This document shows, piece by piece, positions 49,173-60,301 of a stretch of 64,000 bases of DNA. The DNA is taken from assembly GCA_902515395.1 (NCBI GenBank), contig CABXUL010000006.1, forward strand, positions 1-64,000, written 5' to 3'. This DNA is from an uncultured Bacteroidota bacterium. GTDB taxonomy: Bacteria; Bacteroidota; Bacteroidia; Flavobacteriales; Flavobacteriaceae. Made by a program: the position numbers and the translations under genes. The notes below the pieces were generated by a model. It had not been told where the DNA came from. It did no database searches and was given only the letters and a program-made list of their open reading frames with translations. Each line of letters begins with the position of its first letter. Position 1 is the stretch's first letter.

Positions 49173-51422
49173 ATGGAAATTATAGTTAAATTTTTACCTG
49201 CATTTGGAATTATAGGTTTAATATTTGTCTTGATAAAAAACAATTGGGTAAATAAACAAGAAGTTGGAAATGAAAAAATGGCCACAATTGCTAAAAATAT
49301 TTCAAGCGGTGCAATGTCTTTTTTAAAGGCAGAATATAGAATCCTATCCATATTTGTGCTTTGTTTAGCCATTTTACTATATATCAAGGGAAGTAATGAA
49401 GAAGGATCTCATGGGATGGTAGCATTATCATTTATTGTTGGTGCCATTTGTTCTGCCTTAGCAGGCTTTATAGGTATGCGAGTCGCTACTAAAGCAAATG
49501 TAAGAACTACCAATGCGGCTAGAAAATCTCTAGGTAAAGCTCTCGAAGTGGCTTTTGCCGGAGGTTCAGTTATGGGGCTTGGAGTTGTAGGGCTTGGAGT
49601 TCTTGGTTTAAGTGGTTTATTTGCGACTTATCAGGAAATCTGGCCAGGTCAGGATAACCTAACATTGGTCCTGAATGTATTGACCGGTTTTTCTATGGGT
49701 GCTTCTTCCATCGCACTATTTGCAAGAGTTGGTGGAGGAATCTATACCAAAGCCGCTGATGTAGGTGCTGACCTTGTAGGTAAAGTTGAAGCAGGAATCC
49801 CCGAAGATCATCCACTAAACCCAGCTACAATAGCAGATAATGTTGGCGATAATGTAGGAGACGTTGCAGGAATGGGAGCTGATTTATTTGAATCTTATGT
49901 CGGTTCTATTATAGGTACAATGGTTTTGGGTGCTTTTATCATTACACCAGATGTAGCCGGAGGAATGGGAGCTGTTTTCCTTCCACTTGTCATTGCTGCT
50001 CTTGGAATAATAATATCTATAATAGGTACACTTTTTGTTAAAGTAAAAGAAGGTGGTAATCCACAAACCGCACTAAATATTGGTGAATTTGGCTCCGCAG
50101 GCCTAATGGTAGTTGTTTCATATTTTGTTATTAACGCAATGATCCCAGAATCAACTTCAGGTTTACCACACGGTGCAATAGGAATATTTTTAGCAACAAT
50201 ATCTGGTCTTGTTGCAGGATTGGGTGTTGGAAAAATAACTGAATATTATACAGGAACAGGGACTAAACCTGTTACTTCAATTGTAAGACAATCTGAAACA
50301 GGATCAGCAACCAATATTATTGCAGGACTTGGAGTAGGAATGATGTCTACAATGATTCCAATTTTATTAATTGCAGCTGCTATTTTAATCTCTCACTACT
50401 ATGCAGGTCTTTATGGTATTGCAATTGCTGCAGTAGGAATGTTAGCAAATACAGGGATTCAACTGGCTGTTGATGCTTATGGACCAATTTCAGATAATGC
50501 TGGAGGTATTGCTGAAATGGCCGAGTTACCCGCGGAGGTAAGACAACGAACTGATAAATTGGATGCAGTAGGAAATACAACAGCTGCAATTGGTAAGGGA
50601 TTTGCTATTGCATCTGCAGCACTTACTGCTCTAGCCCTATTTTCTGCCTTCATGCAAGTTGCTAACGTTACTGAAATAGATGTCTCTAAGCCTAAGGTTA
50701 TGGCTGGACTTCTAGTTGGTGGAATGTTACCTTTTGTTTTCTCGGCACTTTCTATGAATGCTGTTGGTCGAGCTGCAATGTCCATGATAGAGGAAGTTAG
50801 AAGGCAATTCAAAGATATTCCTGAATTAAAAGCAGCGCTGGAGGTCATGCGTAAATGTAATGCCGATATTTCAAAAGCTAATACTAAAGATCGCTCCATT
50901 TTTGATGCCGCATATGGTAAAGCTGACTATGAGAAGTGTGTTGAAATTTCAACCAAGGCTTCCATTAAAGAGATGGTTATGCCGGGATTATTAGCAATAC
51001 TAGTTCCCGTTGCAGTGGGTTTCCTGGGTGGGGCTGAAATGCTCGGTGGTCTTTTAGCTGGTGTTACCACCTCTGGTATTTTGATGGCCATTTTCCAGTC
51101 TAATGCTGGAGGAGCTTGGGACAATGCAAAAAAAATGATTGAATCTGACGGTAGAAAAGGCACAGATGCTCACAAGGCCGCAGTGGTTGGAGATACTGTT
51201 GGAGATCCTTTCAAAGATACTTCAGGACCTTCTTTAAATATTCTTCTTAAGTTAATGTCAGTTGTGGCTCTGGTTATTGCCCCAAGTATCGCCTTGGATT
51301 TAGATCCAATGAGCGAAAAAGTTGAAAATAAAGAACACAATATCACTTTTGAAGTAAATAAAGATACAGATATAGCTGACAACAATATTACTTACGAAAG
51401 GGTTATTAAAATTAGAAGATAA
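49173..51422 (+). CDS. hppA: Membrane-bound (probably Na+-translocating, K+-dependent) pyrophosphatase
   Basis: [77 protein letters not shown] (Ala at the position associated with K+-dependence). Confidence 0.95.
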   Translation: MEIIVKFLPAFGIIGLIFVLIKNNWVNKQEVGNEKMATIAKNISSGAMSFLKAEYRILSIFVLCLAILLYIKGSNEEGSHGMVALSFIVGAICSALAGFIGMRVATKANVRTTNAARKSLGKALEVAFAGGSVMGLGVVGLGVLGLSGLFATYQEIWPGQDNLTLVLNVLTGFSMGASSIALFARVGGGIYTKAADVGADLVGKVEAGIPEDHPLNPATIADNVGDNVGDVAGMGADLFESYVGSIIGTMVLGAFIITPDVAGGMGAVFLPLVIAALGIIISIIGTLFVKVKEGGNPQTALNIGEFGSAGLMVVVSYFVINAMIPESTSGLPHGAIGIFLATISGLVAGLGVGKITEYYTGTGTKPVTSIVRQSETGSATNIIAGLGVGMMSTMIPILLIAAAILISHYYAGLYGIAIAAVGMLANTGIQLAVDAYGPISDNAGGIAEMAELPAEVRQRTDKLDAVGNTTAAIGKGFAIASAALTALALFSAFMQVANVTEIDVSKPKVMAGLLVGGMLPFVFSALSMNAVGRAAMSMIEEVRRQFKDIPELKAALEVMRKCNADISKANTKDRSIFDAAYGKADYEKCVEISTKASIKEMVMPGLLAILVPVAVGFLGGAEMLGGLLAGVTTSGILMAIFQSNAGGAWDNAKKMIESDGRKGTDAHKAAVVGDTVGDPFKDTSGPSLNILLKLMSVVALVIAPSIALDLDPMSEKVENKEHNITFEVNKDTDIADNNITYERVIKIRR

Positions 51423-51495
51423 TTTTTAATGAATAATTGTTTGAAACTCACCAAATATTGCTCCTTCAATAGGAAAATAATCACCTTTAATAACT

Positions 51496-52476
51496 CTAGG
51501 TTGAATACATCACCTTTTTAACTGATTTAATTACATCATTTGCATTAGGAAGCCACTCTGCAAGTAGAACTGGTGAGTAGGGTGCGGGAGTGTCAGCAGT
51601 ATTTATTTTTTCTACTGGAGCATCTAAATAATCGAATATTTGACTCTGAACTTGATAAGTTATTTCAGTAGATATATTTCCAAAAGGCCAGGATTCCTCT
51701 AAAATCACAAGGCGATTAGTTTTTTTTACAGATTCAAATATTGTTTCGTAGTCCATCGGACGAATTGTTCTCAAATCAATTACCTCGCAATCAATACTTT
51801 CCTCTGAAAGAATTTCTGCTGCCTTATAGGCTTCTTTAATGATTTTACCAAATGATACAATAGTAACATCTTTACCTTTTCGTTTGATCTCAGCTAAACC
51901 AATTGGGAGTGTAAATTCACCATCAGGAACTTCTCCTTTATCTCCATACATTTGTTCAGATTCCATAAAAATGACAGGGTCATTGTCTCTAATAGCAGAC
52001 TTTAATAGGCCTTTTGCATCATATGGGTTAGAGGGGACAATTACCTTTAATCCTGGGCAATTTGCATACCAACTCTCAAAGGCTTGAGAATGTGTAGCGG
52101 CTAACTGACCTGCAGATGCAGTAGGACCTCTAAATACGATAGGGCAAGGAAATTGACCCCCTGACATTTGTCTAATTTTTGCAGCGTTATTTATAATTTG
52201 ATCTATACCTACCAAAGCAAAGTTAAATGTCATAAATTCTATTATTGGACGATTTCCAGTCATTGTTGAACCAACCCCTATTCCAGCAAATCCCAATTCT
52301 GATATTGGGGTGTCAATTACACGTCTTTCACCGAACTCATCAAGCATTCCTTTTGATGCTTTGTAAGCGCCATTATACTCTGCAACCTCCTCTCCCATTA
52401 AAAAAATGGTATCATCTCTTCTCATCTCCTCAGTCATGGCTTCACATATCGCCTCCCTAAATTGAATTGTTTTCAT
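51496..52476 (-). CDS. pdhB: Pyruvate dehydrogenase E1 component subunit beta
   Basis: MKTIQFREAICEAMTEEMRRDDTIFLMGEEVAEYNGAYKASKGMLDEFGERRVIDTPISELGFAGIGVGSTM. Confidence 0.96.
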   Translation of the reverse strand: MKTIQFREAICEAMTEEMRRDDTIFLMGEEVAEYNGAYKASKGMLDEFGERRVIDTPISELGFAGIGVGSTMTGNRPIIEFMTFNFALVGIDQIINNAAKIRQMSGGQFPCPIVFRGPTASAGQLAATHSQAFESWYANCPGLKVIVPSNPYDAKGLLKSAIRDNDPVIFMESEQMYGDKGEVPDGEFTLPIGLAEIKRKGKDVTIVSFGKIIKEAYKAAEILSEESIDCEVIDLRTIRPMDYETIFESVKKTNRLVILEESWPFGNISTEITYQVQSQIFDYLDAPVEKINTADTPAPYSPVLLAEWLPNANDVIKSVKKVMYST

Positions 52477-52626
52477 CAACATATATTTTGACAATACAAA
52501 TTTAAATAATTGCTATGTGATTATTTGAATTAATACATAAATATTTTATAATGAGTCATCCTTTAAAATCGTTTATTTATCGATGATTTAGTTAAATATT
52601 TTACTAATTTGGTATTGCCTTAACTT

Positions 52627-53250
52627 ATGAAGTTAGTACAATTAAACATTAAGGGAATTTCATACAGCGAGACCCAAACTGGAGCTTATGCACTTATATT
52701 AAGTGAAATAGATGGAGGTCGAAGACTTCCAATTATTATTGGAGGTTTTGAGGCCCAATCTGTTGCAATTGCATTGGATAAAGAATTAAAGCCTAAAAGA
52801 CCTCTAACCCATGATCTTTTTAAAAATTTTGCTGATCGCTATGGTATTTATGTTAAACAAGTAATTATTCATAAGCTTGTCGATGGAGTTTTCTACTCAA
52901 GTTTAATTTGCGAAAGGGACAAAATAGAGGAGATTATAGATTCTAGAACATCAGATGCAATTGCCTTAGCTTTAAGGTTTAGCGCCCCTATTTTTATATA
53001 TGACTCTATACTGAATCAAGCAGGATTTGATGAGAAAAGTATTCGTAAATCCAAAAAAAATAAAAACGATGAGAGTTGGATTCAAAATTTTGTTGAAGAG
53101 CAAAACGAGCAAAAAAGAATTCCTGAGGATTTAAAAAAACTTTCTCTATCTAAACTAAAATCATTACTCAATAAACTAGTTAATCTTGAAGATTACGAGA
53201 AGGCTGTTAAGATTAGAGACGAAATTTCTAAAAGGGAAAAGAAAACTTAA
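52627..53250 (+). CDS. Bifunctional nuclease family (DUF151) protein with C-terminal UVR-like domain
   Basis: RRLPIIIGGFEAQSVAIALDKELKPKRPLTHDLF; IDSRTSDAIALALRFSAPIF; C-terminal LKSLLNKLVNLEDYEKAVKIRDEISKRE. Confidence 0.93.
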   Translation: MKLVQLNIKGISYSETQTGAYALILSEIDGGRRLPIIIGGFEAQSVAIALDKELKPKRPLTHDLFKNFADRYGIYVKQVIIHKLVDGVFYSSLICERDKIEEIIDSRTSDAIALALRFSAPIFIYDSILNQAGFDEKSIRKSKKNKNDESWIQNFVEEQNEQKRIPEDLKKLSLSKLKSLLNKLVNLEDYEKAVKIRDEISKREKKT

Positions 53251-53333
53251 CTGTTAATTTTTTTTTGAAAACTATTTAATTTGCAAAGCTCATCTTAAGT
53301 AACGATGAGTATTTTTAATCAAACATTTAATTT

Positions 53334-54158
53334 ATGCAACAGTATTTAGACCTGATTAGACATGTTCAGGAAAATGGATTAAAAAAAACTGATCGAACCG
53401 GAACCGGTACAAAAAGTATTTTTGGATATCAAATGCGCTTTGATCTTCAAGATGGTTTCCCGCTGGTAACAACAAAAAAAATTCACGTAAAATCAGTTAT
53501 TCACGAACTACTTTGGTTTCTAAAAGGAGATAGTAATATTAATTATCTAATTGAAAATGGTGTAAGAATTTGGAATGAATGGGCAGATGAAAATGGAAAT
53601 CTGGGACCAGTTTATGGACACCAATGGAGAAACTGGAACAGCGAAGGAATAGATCAGATTAAATCCGTGATAGACTCTTTAAAAAATAATCCTGATAGTA
53701 GGAGAATGCTTGTATCAGCATGGAACCCCAGTGTTTTGCCTGACAATTCTATTTCATTTTCTGAAAATGTTGCAAATAACAAGGCAGCTCTCCCACCCTG
53801 TCACGCTTTCTTTCAATTTTATGTAGCAGATGGAAAGCTTTCCTGTCAACTCTATCAACGAAGTGCAGATGTTTTCTTAGGTGTTCCGTTTAATATTGCC
53901 TCTTATGCCCTACTGAATATGATGGTAGCACATGTTTGTGATCTCTCGCTGGGAGAATTTATTCATTCTTTTGGAGATGCACATATATATTCCAATCATC
54001 ACGAACAAATTCAAGAGCAACTTTCTAGGAATCCAAAACCACTTCCAAAGATGACTCTAAATCAGGAAATCAAAGATATTTTTTGTTTTAAATTTGATGA
54101 TTTTAATTTGACTGGGTATGATCCTCACCCTTTAATTAAAGGAAAAGTCGCCATTTGA
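53334..54158 (+). CDS. thyA: Thymidylate synthase
   Basis: [72 protein letters not shown]. Confidence 0.98.
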   Translation: MQQYLDLIRHVQENGLKKTDRTGTGTKSIFGYQMRFDLQDGFPLVTTKKIHVKSVIHELLWFLKGDSNINYLIENGVRIWNEWADENGNLGPVYGHQWRNWNSEGIDQIKSVIDSLKNNPDSRRMLVSAWNPSVLPDNSISFSENVANNKAALPPCHAFFQFYVADGKLSCQLYQRSADVFLGVPFNIASYALLNMMVAHVCDLSLGEFIHSFGDAHIYSNHHEQIQEQLSRNPKPLPKMTLNQEIKDIFCFKFDDFNLTGYDPHPLIKGKVAI

Positions 54159-54159
54159 G

Positions 54160-55200
54160 TTAGGCCACAGCCATTTTTTTAATTACCTCAACTAAGTTTT
54201 TAATATCATCTAAAGTGTTATAGAAGTGAATAGAAAATCGAATATAATTGCCTCGATGCGCAACTTTTATATTTTTTTTCTCTAATAATCTCAAAAAACT
54301 TTCATCATAATTAACACTAATAATTGAGCTATTCTTTTTACGTTCGTGACCGGCGGGTTTGTAACCATGCAACATTAGGGCATTACGCAATTCATTGCTG
54401 AGACGCCGATTGGTTTCAACTAATTTTATGAAGTCATTTTCTATCAAACGCTCCAATGCAAAAACCAGCGATGCGGCTCCAAGAATATTAAAATGACCTG
54501 CATACACCTTTCCAGCAAATTCTTTAGAACTGGAATTATTTTTAGCCAAAAAAATATCTGATAATGCAATGAATCCGTTTCCAAAACCAGCCAATAACCA
54601 CTTGTAGCCACTGCAAACAATGGCATCAAAGGGAGAATCATTGAAATTGAAGACATCTGTCCCAATATATTGGGTTGCATCTCCAATAATGGAAAGCCTG
54701 GGATATTTTTGTTTTAAATCACTTAAAAAATCAAAATCAACTAGTAATCCATTTGTATACTGAACCATACTGATAACCAAAGTTTCAATAGGATTTTTTT
54801 CTAACGAAGATGCAATATCAGTTTCAATATTATCCGACATTTCAATTGGGAACAACTTGAATTTCTTCTCCTTTATTGAGGAAACTAAAGAATGATAATC
54901 CTCTTTAATATACATTACGTTTGTGTTTTCTGGAAGTAAATTCATAACATAGCGAACACCAGTAGAAAAATTTGACACAAAATAGGTCTGCTCTTTTTTT
55001 GAACCAATGAATGAAGCAATCATAGCTTGAGTTTGAGGTAAATTATCGTACGCTCTTAATTTATATTCATCACCATTATTAAGATAGCCTCTTTCGAAAT
55101 TGACTCTGAAATCGTATAATGACTCAGACATTAAACCAACGTAAGCAGTATTGAAATACGTACAAGATTTCAGTAGCGGGAAATCATTTTTAAACTTCAT
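54160..55200 (-). CDS. Class V aminotransferase-fold PLP-dependent enzyme
   Basis: FNTAYVGLMSESL, IIGDATQYIGTDVFNFNDSPFDAIVCSGYKWLLAGFGNGF (PLP lysine). Confidence 0.88.
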   Translation of the reverse strand: MKFKNDFPLLKSCTYFNTAYVGLMSESLYDFRVNFERGYLNNGDEYKLRAYDNLPQTQAMIASFIGSKKEQTYFVSNFSTGVRYVMNLLPENTNVMYIKEDYHSLVSSIKEKKFKLFPIEMSDNIETDIASSLEKNPIETLVISMVQYTNGLLVDFDFLSDLKQKYPRLSIIGDATQYIGTDVFNFNDSPFDAIVCSGYKWLLAGFGNGFIALSDIFLAKNNSSSKEFAGKVYAGHFNILGAASLVFALERLIENDFIKLVETNRRLSNELRNALMLHGYKPAGHERKKNSSIISVNYDESFLRLLEKKNIKVAHRGNYIRFSIHFYNTLDDIKNLVEVIKKMAVA

Positions 55201-55365
55201 AAATTGTTTAGAAATTGTACATTTGTTTCAAAATTACTCTATTTAGTGCTATTTAGAACGATATTTTTTTTTAAAGTCTAAAAACAAGAAAAAGTTCTTC
55301 ATTATTGATGATTGATATCGAACAAATTTATTGAGCGAACCAAGACTTATCCCACAAAAAAAGAA

Positions 55366-55881
55366 ATGACCAAGAAAAAAGATCCTATTTTCTTAAAAGA
55401 GCGAAATATAACCATAATAGCTGCGATTGCTGAAAACCAAGTTTTGGGGAAAGAAAATAAGTTGATTTGGCACCTTCCAGAAGATTTAAAAAGATTCAAA
55501 CGTTTGACTTCAGGACATTCAATTATAATGGGTAGAAAGACTTTTGAATCACTTCCAGGGGCCCTTCCTAAAAGGCATAACATTGTGGTGACCAAAAATA
55601 AGAGATTTTATGCTAAGGGGGTAACAACTTGTCACAGTCTAAACGAGGCAATTGATGCATCAGGTGATGACCTTCAACCATTTATCATAGGGGGAGGGCA
55701 AATTTACCAACAGGCAATGGAATTGGCTGATAGAATTGAACTTACGAAAATCTACAAGTCATTTGAAGGAGATGTTTTTTTTCCAGAAATTGATTCTCAA
55801 TTATGGCATTTAGATAAAGAGGAACAGTTTAAGCATTCCCATTTTAAATACGCCTATTTAACCTATTTAAAAAACAAGTAA
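55366..55881 (+). CDS. folA: Dihydrofolate reductase
   Basis: ITIIAAIAENQVLGKENKLIWHLPEDLKRFKRLTSGHSIIMGRKTFESLPGALPKRHNIVVT; start MTKKKDPIF preferred. Confidence 0.95.
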   Translation: MTKKKDPIFLKERNITIIAAIAENQVLGKENKLIWHLPEDLKRFKRLTSGHSIIMGRKTFESLPGALPKRHNIVVTKNKRFYAKGVTTCHSLNEAIDASGDDLQPFIIGGGQIYQQAMELADRIELTKIYKSFEGDVFFPEIDSQLWHLDKEEQFKHSHFKYAYLTYLKNK

Positions 55882-55886
55882 ATAAT

Positions 55887-56762
55887 ATGAATGCCTACGT
55901 TTTCCCAGGTCAAGGATCACAGTTCCCAGGGATGGGAAAGGATCTTTATGATCAGTATCGAATTGCAAAAATACTTTTTGAATCGGCAAATAAAATTTTA
56001 GATTTTGATATAACCAAAATCATGTTTGAGGGAACAAAAGAGGAATTAAAACAAACTCGTGTAACCCAACCAGCTATATATATATACTCTGTAATAGTAA
56101 CTAAGATAATGGGGAGTAAATTTCAGCCAGATGCATTGGCTGGCCACTCCCTTGGCGAGTTTTCTGCATTAGCAGCAGCAGAAACAATATCCTTCGATTC
56201 AGGTTTAAAATTGGTCTCTCAGCGAGCTAAAGCTATGCAAAAGGCCTGTGATATTAAAGATGGAACGATGGCAGCTATTTTAGGTCTTGAAGATGAAAAA
56301 GTAGTTGAAATATGTGAGCAAACCCATGGCTCAGTTGTTGCAGCAAACTTCAATTGTCCAGGACAATTGGTTATTTCCGGAAGTGTTACCGCTGTTGAAT
56401 CAGCCTGTGAAAGTATTAAAGCTGCTGGAGCAAAAAGAACCATTTTGCTTCCTGTTGGAGGAGCTTTTCACTCTCCACTTATGGAACCTGCCAAAATTGA
56501 ATTAGCCAACGCAATAAAAAATACTGATTTCAGCACCCCAATTTGCCCTATTTATCAAAATGTTGTGGCTAATGCTGTAACCGAGCCTATTGAAATCCAA
56601 AAAAATCTCATTGCGCAACTTACTGGTCCAGTAAGGTGGACTCAGAGTATAAATACAATGATTAAAGAAGGGGTTACAAGCTTTATAGATGTTGGACCAG
56701 GTAAAGTTTTATTGGGGTTGGTCAGTAAAATTTCTGATAAGGTTGAGGTTTATGTATTATAA
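55887..56762 (+). CDS. fabD: Malonyl-CoA:ACP S-malonyltransferase
   Basis: VFPGQGSQFPGMGKDLYDQY, LAGHSLGEFSALAAAE, VGPGKVLLGLVSKI. Confidence 0.97.
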   Translation: MNAYVFPGQGSQFPGMGKDLYDQYRIAKILFESANKILDFDITKIMFEGTKEELKQTRVTQPAIYIYSVIVTKIMGSKFQPDALAGHSLGEFSALAAAETISFDSGLKLVSQRAKAMQKACDIKDGTMAAILGLEDEKVVEICEQTHGSVVAANFNCPGQLVISGSVTAVESACESIKAAGAKRTILLPVGGAFHSPLMEPAKIELANAIKNTDFSTPICPIYQNVVANAVTEPIEIQKNLIAQLTGPVRWTQSINTMIKEGVTSFIDVGPGKVLLGLVSKISDKVEVYVL

Positions 56763-56772
56763 GTTTAATCAA

Positions 56773-57909
56773 TTAATCTAAAAACTTTTTTACACATTCA
56801 GAAATATAATCTATTTGATCATCCGTCAACTCAGTGTGCATGGGTAATGATATCACTTCTTTTACAACTTGATTAGTTACTTTAAAATTAGATTGATTGT
56901 ACCTTTTGCTTTTGTAAGCCTTTTGAAGATGTAATGGAACAGGGTAATAAATACCACATGGAATATTGGACTTACTCAAATATTTAACAAGTTCGTCTCT
57001 GTGACTGTCACCTCTTAAAATTCTTAAAGTATATTGGTGAAAGACGTGAGAGTCAAATTCTCCAATTCTAATTGGAGTAATTATATCAGAATGATCCCTA
57101 AATCGTTCATTGTATTTAAATGCGGCATCATTACGGCTCTTATTATAATCGTCAAGATAATTCAACTTTATATCTAAAATTGATGCTTGTATTGAATCCA
57201 GACGAGAATTAACTCCAACCAAGTCATGATAGTATCTAATGTACATCCCGTGGTTAACAATACCTCTTATAGTATGGGCCAGATCGTCATCCTCAGTAAA
57301 AATAGCTCCACCATCTCCATATGCTCCTAGGTTTTTTGAGGGAAAAAAGGAAGTGGTTCCTATATGGCCAATGGTCCCTGCTTTCTTTTTAGATCCATTT
57401 TTAAAAGTATAATTTGCTCCCAATGACTGAGCATTATCCTCTACTATAAATAAATTATTTTCTTTAGCAATATTTCTTATTTCAGACATTAGTGCTACTT
57501 GGCCAAACAAGTGAACTGGAATAATTGCTTTGGTTTTTGAGGTTATGGCATTTTTAATCCCCGATATATCAATATTAAAAGATTCAATATCTATATCTAC
57601 TAAAACTGGCGTTAATCCTAAAAGTAAAATGACCTCTATTGTTGATGCATATGTGAAATCAGGAGTAATAACTTCATCACCGGGTCTAAGATTTAAAGCC
57701 ATAAGCGCAATTTGTAATGCATCAGTACCATTAGCACAAGGAATGACGTGTTTTACATCAAGATAATTCTCTAGATTTTTTTGGAAACTTTTAACTTGAG
57801 GGCCGTTAATAAAACTAGCAGAATTAATTGTATTTAAAACTGAGTCATTTACTTGGCTCTGAATTTTCTGATATTGACTTTTTAGGTCAACCATTTCAAT
57901 TTTTTTCAT
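56773..57909 (-). CDS. DegT/DnrJ/EryC1/StrS family aminotransferase
   Basis: MVDLKSQYQKIQ, VIPCANGTDALQIALMAL, VEDNAQSLGA, TTSFFPSKNLGAYGDGGAI; start MKKIEMVDLKSQ at 57909. Confidence 0.93.
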   Translation of the reverse strand: MKKIEMVDLKSQYQKIQSQVNDSVLNTINSASFINGPQVKSFQKNLENYLDVKHVIPCANGTDALQIALMALNLRPGDEVITPDFTYASTIEVILLLGLTPVLVDIDIESFNIDISGIKNAITSKTKAIIPVHLFGQVALMSEIRNIAKENNLFIVEDNAQSLGANYTFKNGSKKKAGTIGHIGTTSFFPSKNLGAYGDGGAIFTEDDDLAHTIRGIVNHGMYIRYYHDLVGVNSRLDSIQASILDIKLNYLDDYNKSRNDAAFKYNERFRDHSDIITPIRIGEFDSHVFHQYTLRILRGDSHRDELVKYLSKSNIPCGIYYPVPLHLQKAYKSKRYNQSNFKVTNQVVKEVISLPMHTELTDDQIDYISECVKKFLD

Positions 57910-57984
57910 ATAATTATTTCGACACAAAATTAATAAAGGTTTCTTCTTTTGACAATTAATTATAAAAACTATTTTTGAAGAAAC

Positions 57985-59229
57985 ATGATTTTTCGACTTT
58001 CTTATAATTTTATAATTCAAATTTCCTACCCTATTCTATGGGTTATAGGGATCTTTTCTCATAAGATAAACCTTTTTACTAGAGGACGATTTAAGACCTT
58101 TGAAATATTAAAGTCCAAATCAGTAGACAAGAACCAATGGGTTTGGTTTCATGTTGCCTCTTTAGGAGAGTTCGAGCAAGCTAGGCCTTTAATAAAGGCT
58201 TATAAAAATTCATTTTCTCAAGACAAAATATTACTAACTTTCTTTTCTCCATCAGGTTATGAGGTAAAAAAGAACTTTCCAAATGCTGATTGTGTTTGTT
58301 ACCTCCCATGGGATAGTATTCAGAACGTAAATCGTTTCCTAGATTTTTGTAATATAAAATTGGCGATTTTTGTGAAATATGAATTTTGGCCAAATTATTT
58401 TAAAGGCCTTCATAAAAGAAAAATTCCTGTCTATTCTGTCTCTAGTATCTTTAGACCTCAACAACTTTTTTTTCGTTGGTATGGAGTTGAATACAGAAAA
58501 CTACTTTATAGTGTAAAACACTATTTCGTCCAGAATGATCTCTCTAAAAAGCTTTTGAATAATATAGGAATTAATGCAGTTTCAGTTAATGGAGACACGA
58601 GAATTGATAGAGTTTATCAAATGGTAAAACAAGAAAATAAACTAGAAATAATGGATGATTTTACATCGGGAATAAAATGTTTTGTTGCAGGAAGTACATG
58701 GCCTGAAGACCACAACTTAATTGAGGATTTACTTAAAAAAAATATGCCCCTAAAAATAGTTATTGTTCCACACGAAGTTTCTAGAAAAGTAATCGGAAAT
58801 TTAGAAAAAAAAATAAAATTACCTTATGCTAAATGGAGTACATATGATACTATGAAAGATGTAAAAAAGAGAATTCTTATTGTTGATAAAATAGGAGAAT
58901 TGAGTAAAATATATAGTTATGCTGCATTTGCTTATGTAGGAGGAGGATTTAAGAAAAAAAAGTTACACAACACATTGGAACCTGCTGCTTTCAGCATACC
59001 GGTAATAATTGGTCCACATTTTAAAACTTTTCAAGAAGCAGAGACTCTTGTTGGCCTTGGGGGTATCTATTCAATTAGAAATAAGTCTGAACTAAAAAAT
59101 ATTTTTGATTATATCTTATTGAATGACCAAATAAGAAAAAAGGCAGGAATGATAAACGGTAAATATATTTCAAAAAGTATTGGAGCAAGCTCAATATTTA
59201 TAAATAAATTAAAAGAACTCCATTCGTAA
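57985..59229 (+). CDS. waaA: 3-deoxy-D-manno-octulosonic acid transferase
   Basis: WVWFHVASLGEFEQARPLIKAYK, KYEFWPNYFKGLHKRKIPVYSVSSIFR, YVGGGFKKKKLHNTLEPAAFSIPVIIGPHFKTFQEA. Confidence 0.96.
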   Translation: MIFRLSYNFIIQISYPILWVIGIFSHKINLFTRGRFKTFEILKSKSVDKNQWVWFHVASLGEFEQARPLIKAYKNSFSQDKILLTFFSPSGYEVKKNFPNADCVCYLPWDSIQNVNRFLDFCNIKLAIFVKYEFWPNYFKGLHKRKIPVYSVSSIFRPQQLFFRWYGVEYRKLLYSVKHYFVQNDLSKKLLNNIGINAVSVNGDTRIDRVYQMVKQENKLEIMDDFTSGIKCFVAGSTWPEDHNLIEDLLKKNMPLKIVIVPHEVSRKVIGNLEKKIKLPYAKWSTYDTMKDVKKRILIVDKIGELSKIYSYAAFAYVGGGFKKKKLHNTLEPAAFSIPVIIGPHFKTFQEAETLVGLGGIYSIRNKSELKNIFDYILLNDQIRKKAGMINGKYISKSIGASSIFINKLKELHS

Positions 59230-59240
59230 TCCTCAATTAA

Positions 59241-60284
59241 TTATTTGGTTCTCATCATTTGAAGAACTTCTTTTTTAAAAGATTTATCGTCTTCCATAAT
59301 GTCGAAAAAGTTTGTAAGGAATTCATTGGTACTTTCAAATTCAGATGGTATTTCAAATTTTGATTTTTGATTATCAACGATTTGATAAAATTCATTTTTC
59401 TTACTAAGAATTTGATCTCTAACTTTCTCAAGAAGTGATTCATCTCTCTTAAATCCCCGATATTTTCTATCTCTTACAGAGCTTATCCCTAATGTACTGT
59501 TAACTATAGCATAACTTGCATCTACCAAACCACAAAGATCAAAGTCATAGGGCAATGGATGAATCTTTTTGTTGGCATAAAGTAGTTTCCCATTATGTTG
59601 ATATGCAACAGAAAAATCGGTATTTCCTATCATAAATTGAAAAATAGAGTTTTGAACAGATGTCATATCGTCCATAGCCTTTGGATGGATGTACCTTTCA
59701 AATGATTTGCCTTCAAATCGATCAGCGACTCTCTTATCATCCTCTATCAAAAAACCTATTAGCTTATGAACTTCTGTTTTCTTTTTTTTTATCTCTGTGA
59801 ATTCAATATCTACCAATCTAGTTTTGAAATAATATGGTGAAATCTTTTCGTAAAACTTATAAGCAATAAACTCTTGAAGGATGTTGTCATTTTTTTCTTT
59901 TCTAAGAAGGCAAGGCATTACGAGTTTCAAATTCTTGTTACCTTCAAATAAAGTCCCTTTGGCTGATGATTTTTTTATACGCATTTTGATTGGAGGAAAA
60001 TAACATTTCGATCTTCTAAAATTTCCTCTTGCTCTAAGGTTTACATTTAAACTTTCCCATTTATTATCATTGTTGTATTCAAGATTTACTTTAATAAATG
60101 TCGTATCATCAGTATCCATACGCATTTCAGCATTAGAGTAGCTTAATTTAATCTTAAGAATATCTTGATTATTGAAAAGAGAATCAGATTTTTGAACAAT
60201 TTGTGCAGAAGCTACTCCACAAAATAGTATTAATGCCGAAAAAAACATTTGTATATTCATAATAATAATAATAGATTTAAACAA
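59241..60284 (-). CDS. Secreted protein of unknown function with CotH-kinase-like features
   Basis: Signal peptide; NLRARGNFRRSKCYFPPIKMRIKKSS...FQFMIGNTDFSVAYQHNGKLL...PLPYDFDLCGLVDASYA resembles CotH core motifs. Confidence 0.5.
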   Translation of the reverse strand: MFKSIIIIMNIQMFFSALILFCGVASAQIVQKSDSLFNNQDILKIKLSYSNAEMRMDTDDTTFIKVNLEYNNDNKWESLNVNLRARGNFRRSKCYFPPIKMRIKKSSAKGTLFEGNKNLKLVMPCLLRKEKNDNILQEFIAYKFYEKISPYYFKTRLVDIEFTEIKKKKTEVHKLIGFLIEDDKRVADRFEGKSFERYIHPKAMDDMTSVQNSIFQFMIGNTDFSVAYQHNGKLLYANKKIHPLPYDFDLCGLVDASYAIVNSTLGISSVRDRKYRGFKRDESLLEKVRDQILSKKNEFYQIVDNQKSKFEIPSEFESTNEFLTNFFDIMEDDKSFKKEVLQMMRTK

Positions 60285-60301
60285 CTAATTTAAAAAATTT
60301 A

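Noticed and set aside
50477-50899. 140-aa and other ORFs antisense to hppA
   Set aside because: Long antisense frames are expected inside a conserved, compositionally biased membrane protein gene; no domain recognised.
55218-55225. TACATTTG as a folA promoter
   Set aside because: Matches the -7 consensus, but the nearest TTG gives an 11-nt spacer and the distance to the likely folA start is long; not strong enough to list.
57910-58020. N-terminal extension of the DegT/DnrJ aminotransferase ORF
   Set aside because: The extension overlaps the waaA start and is not part of the family; MKKIEMVDLKSQ at 57909 fits.
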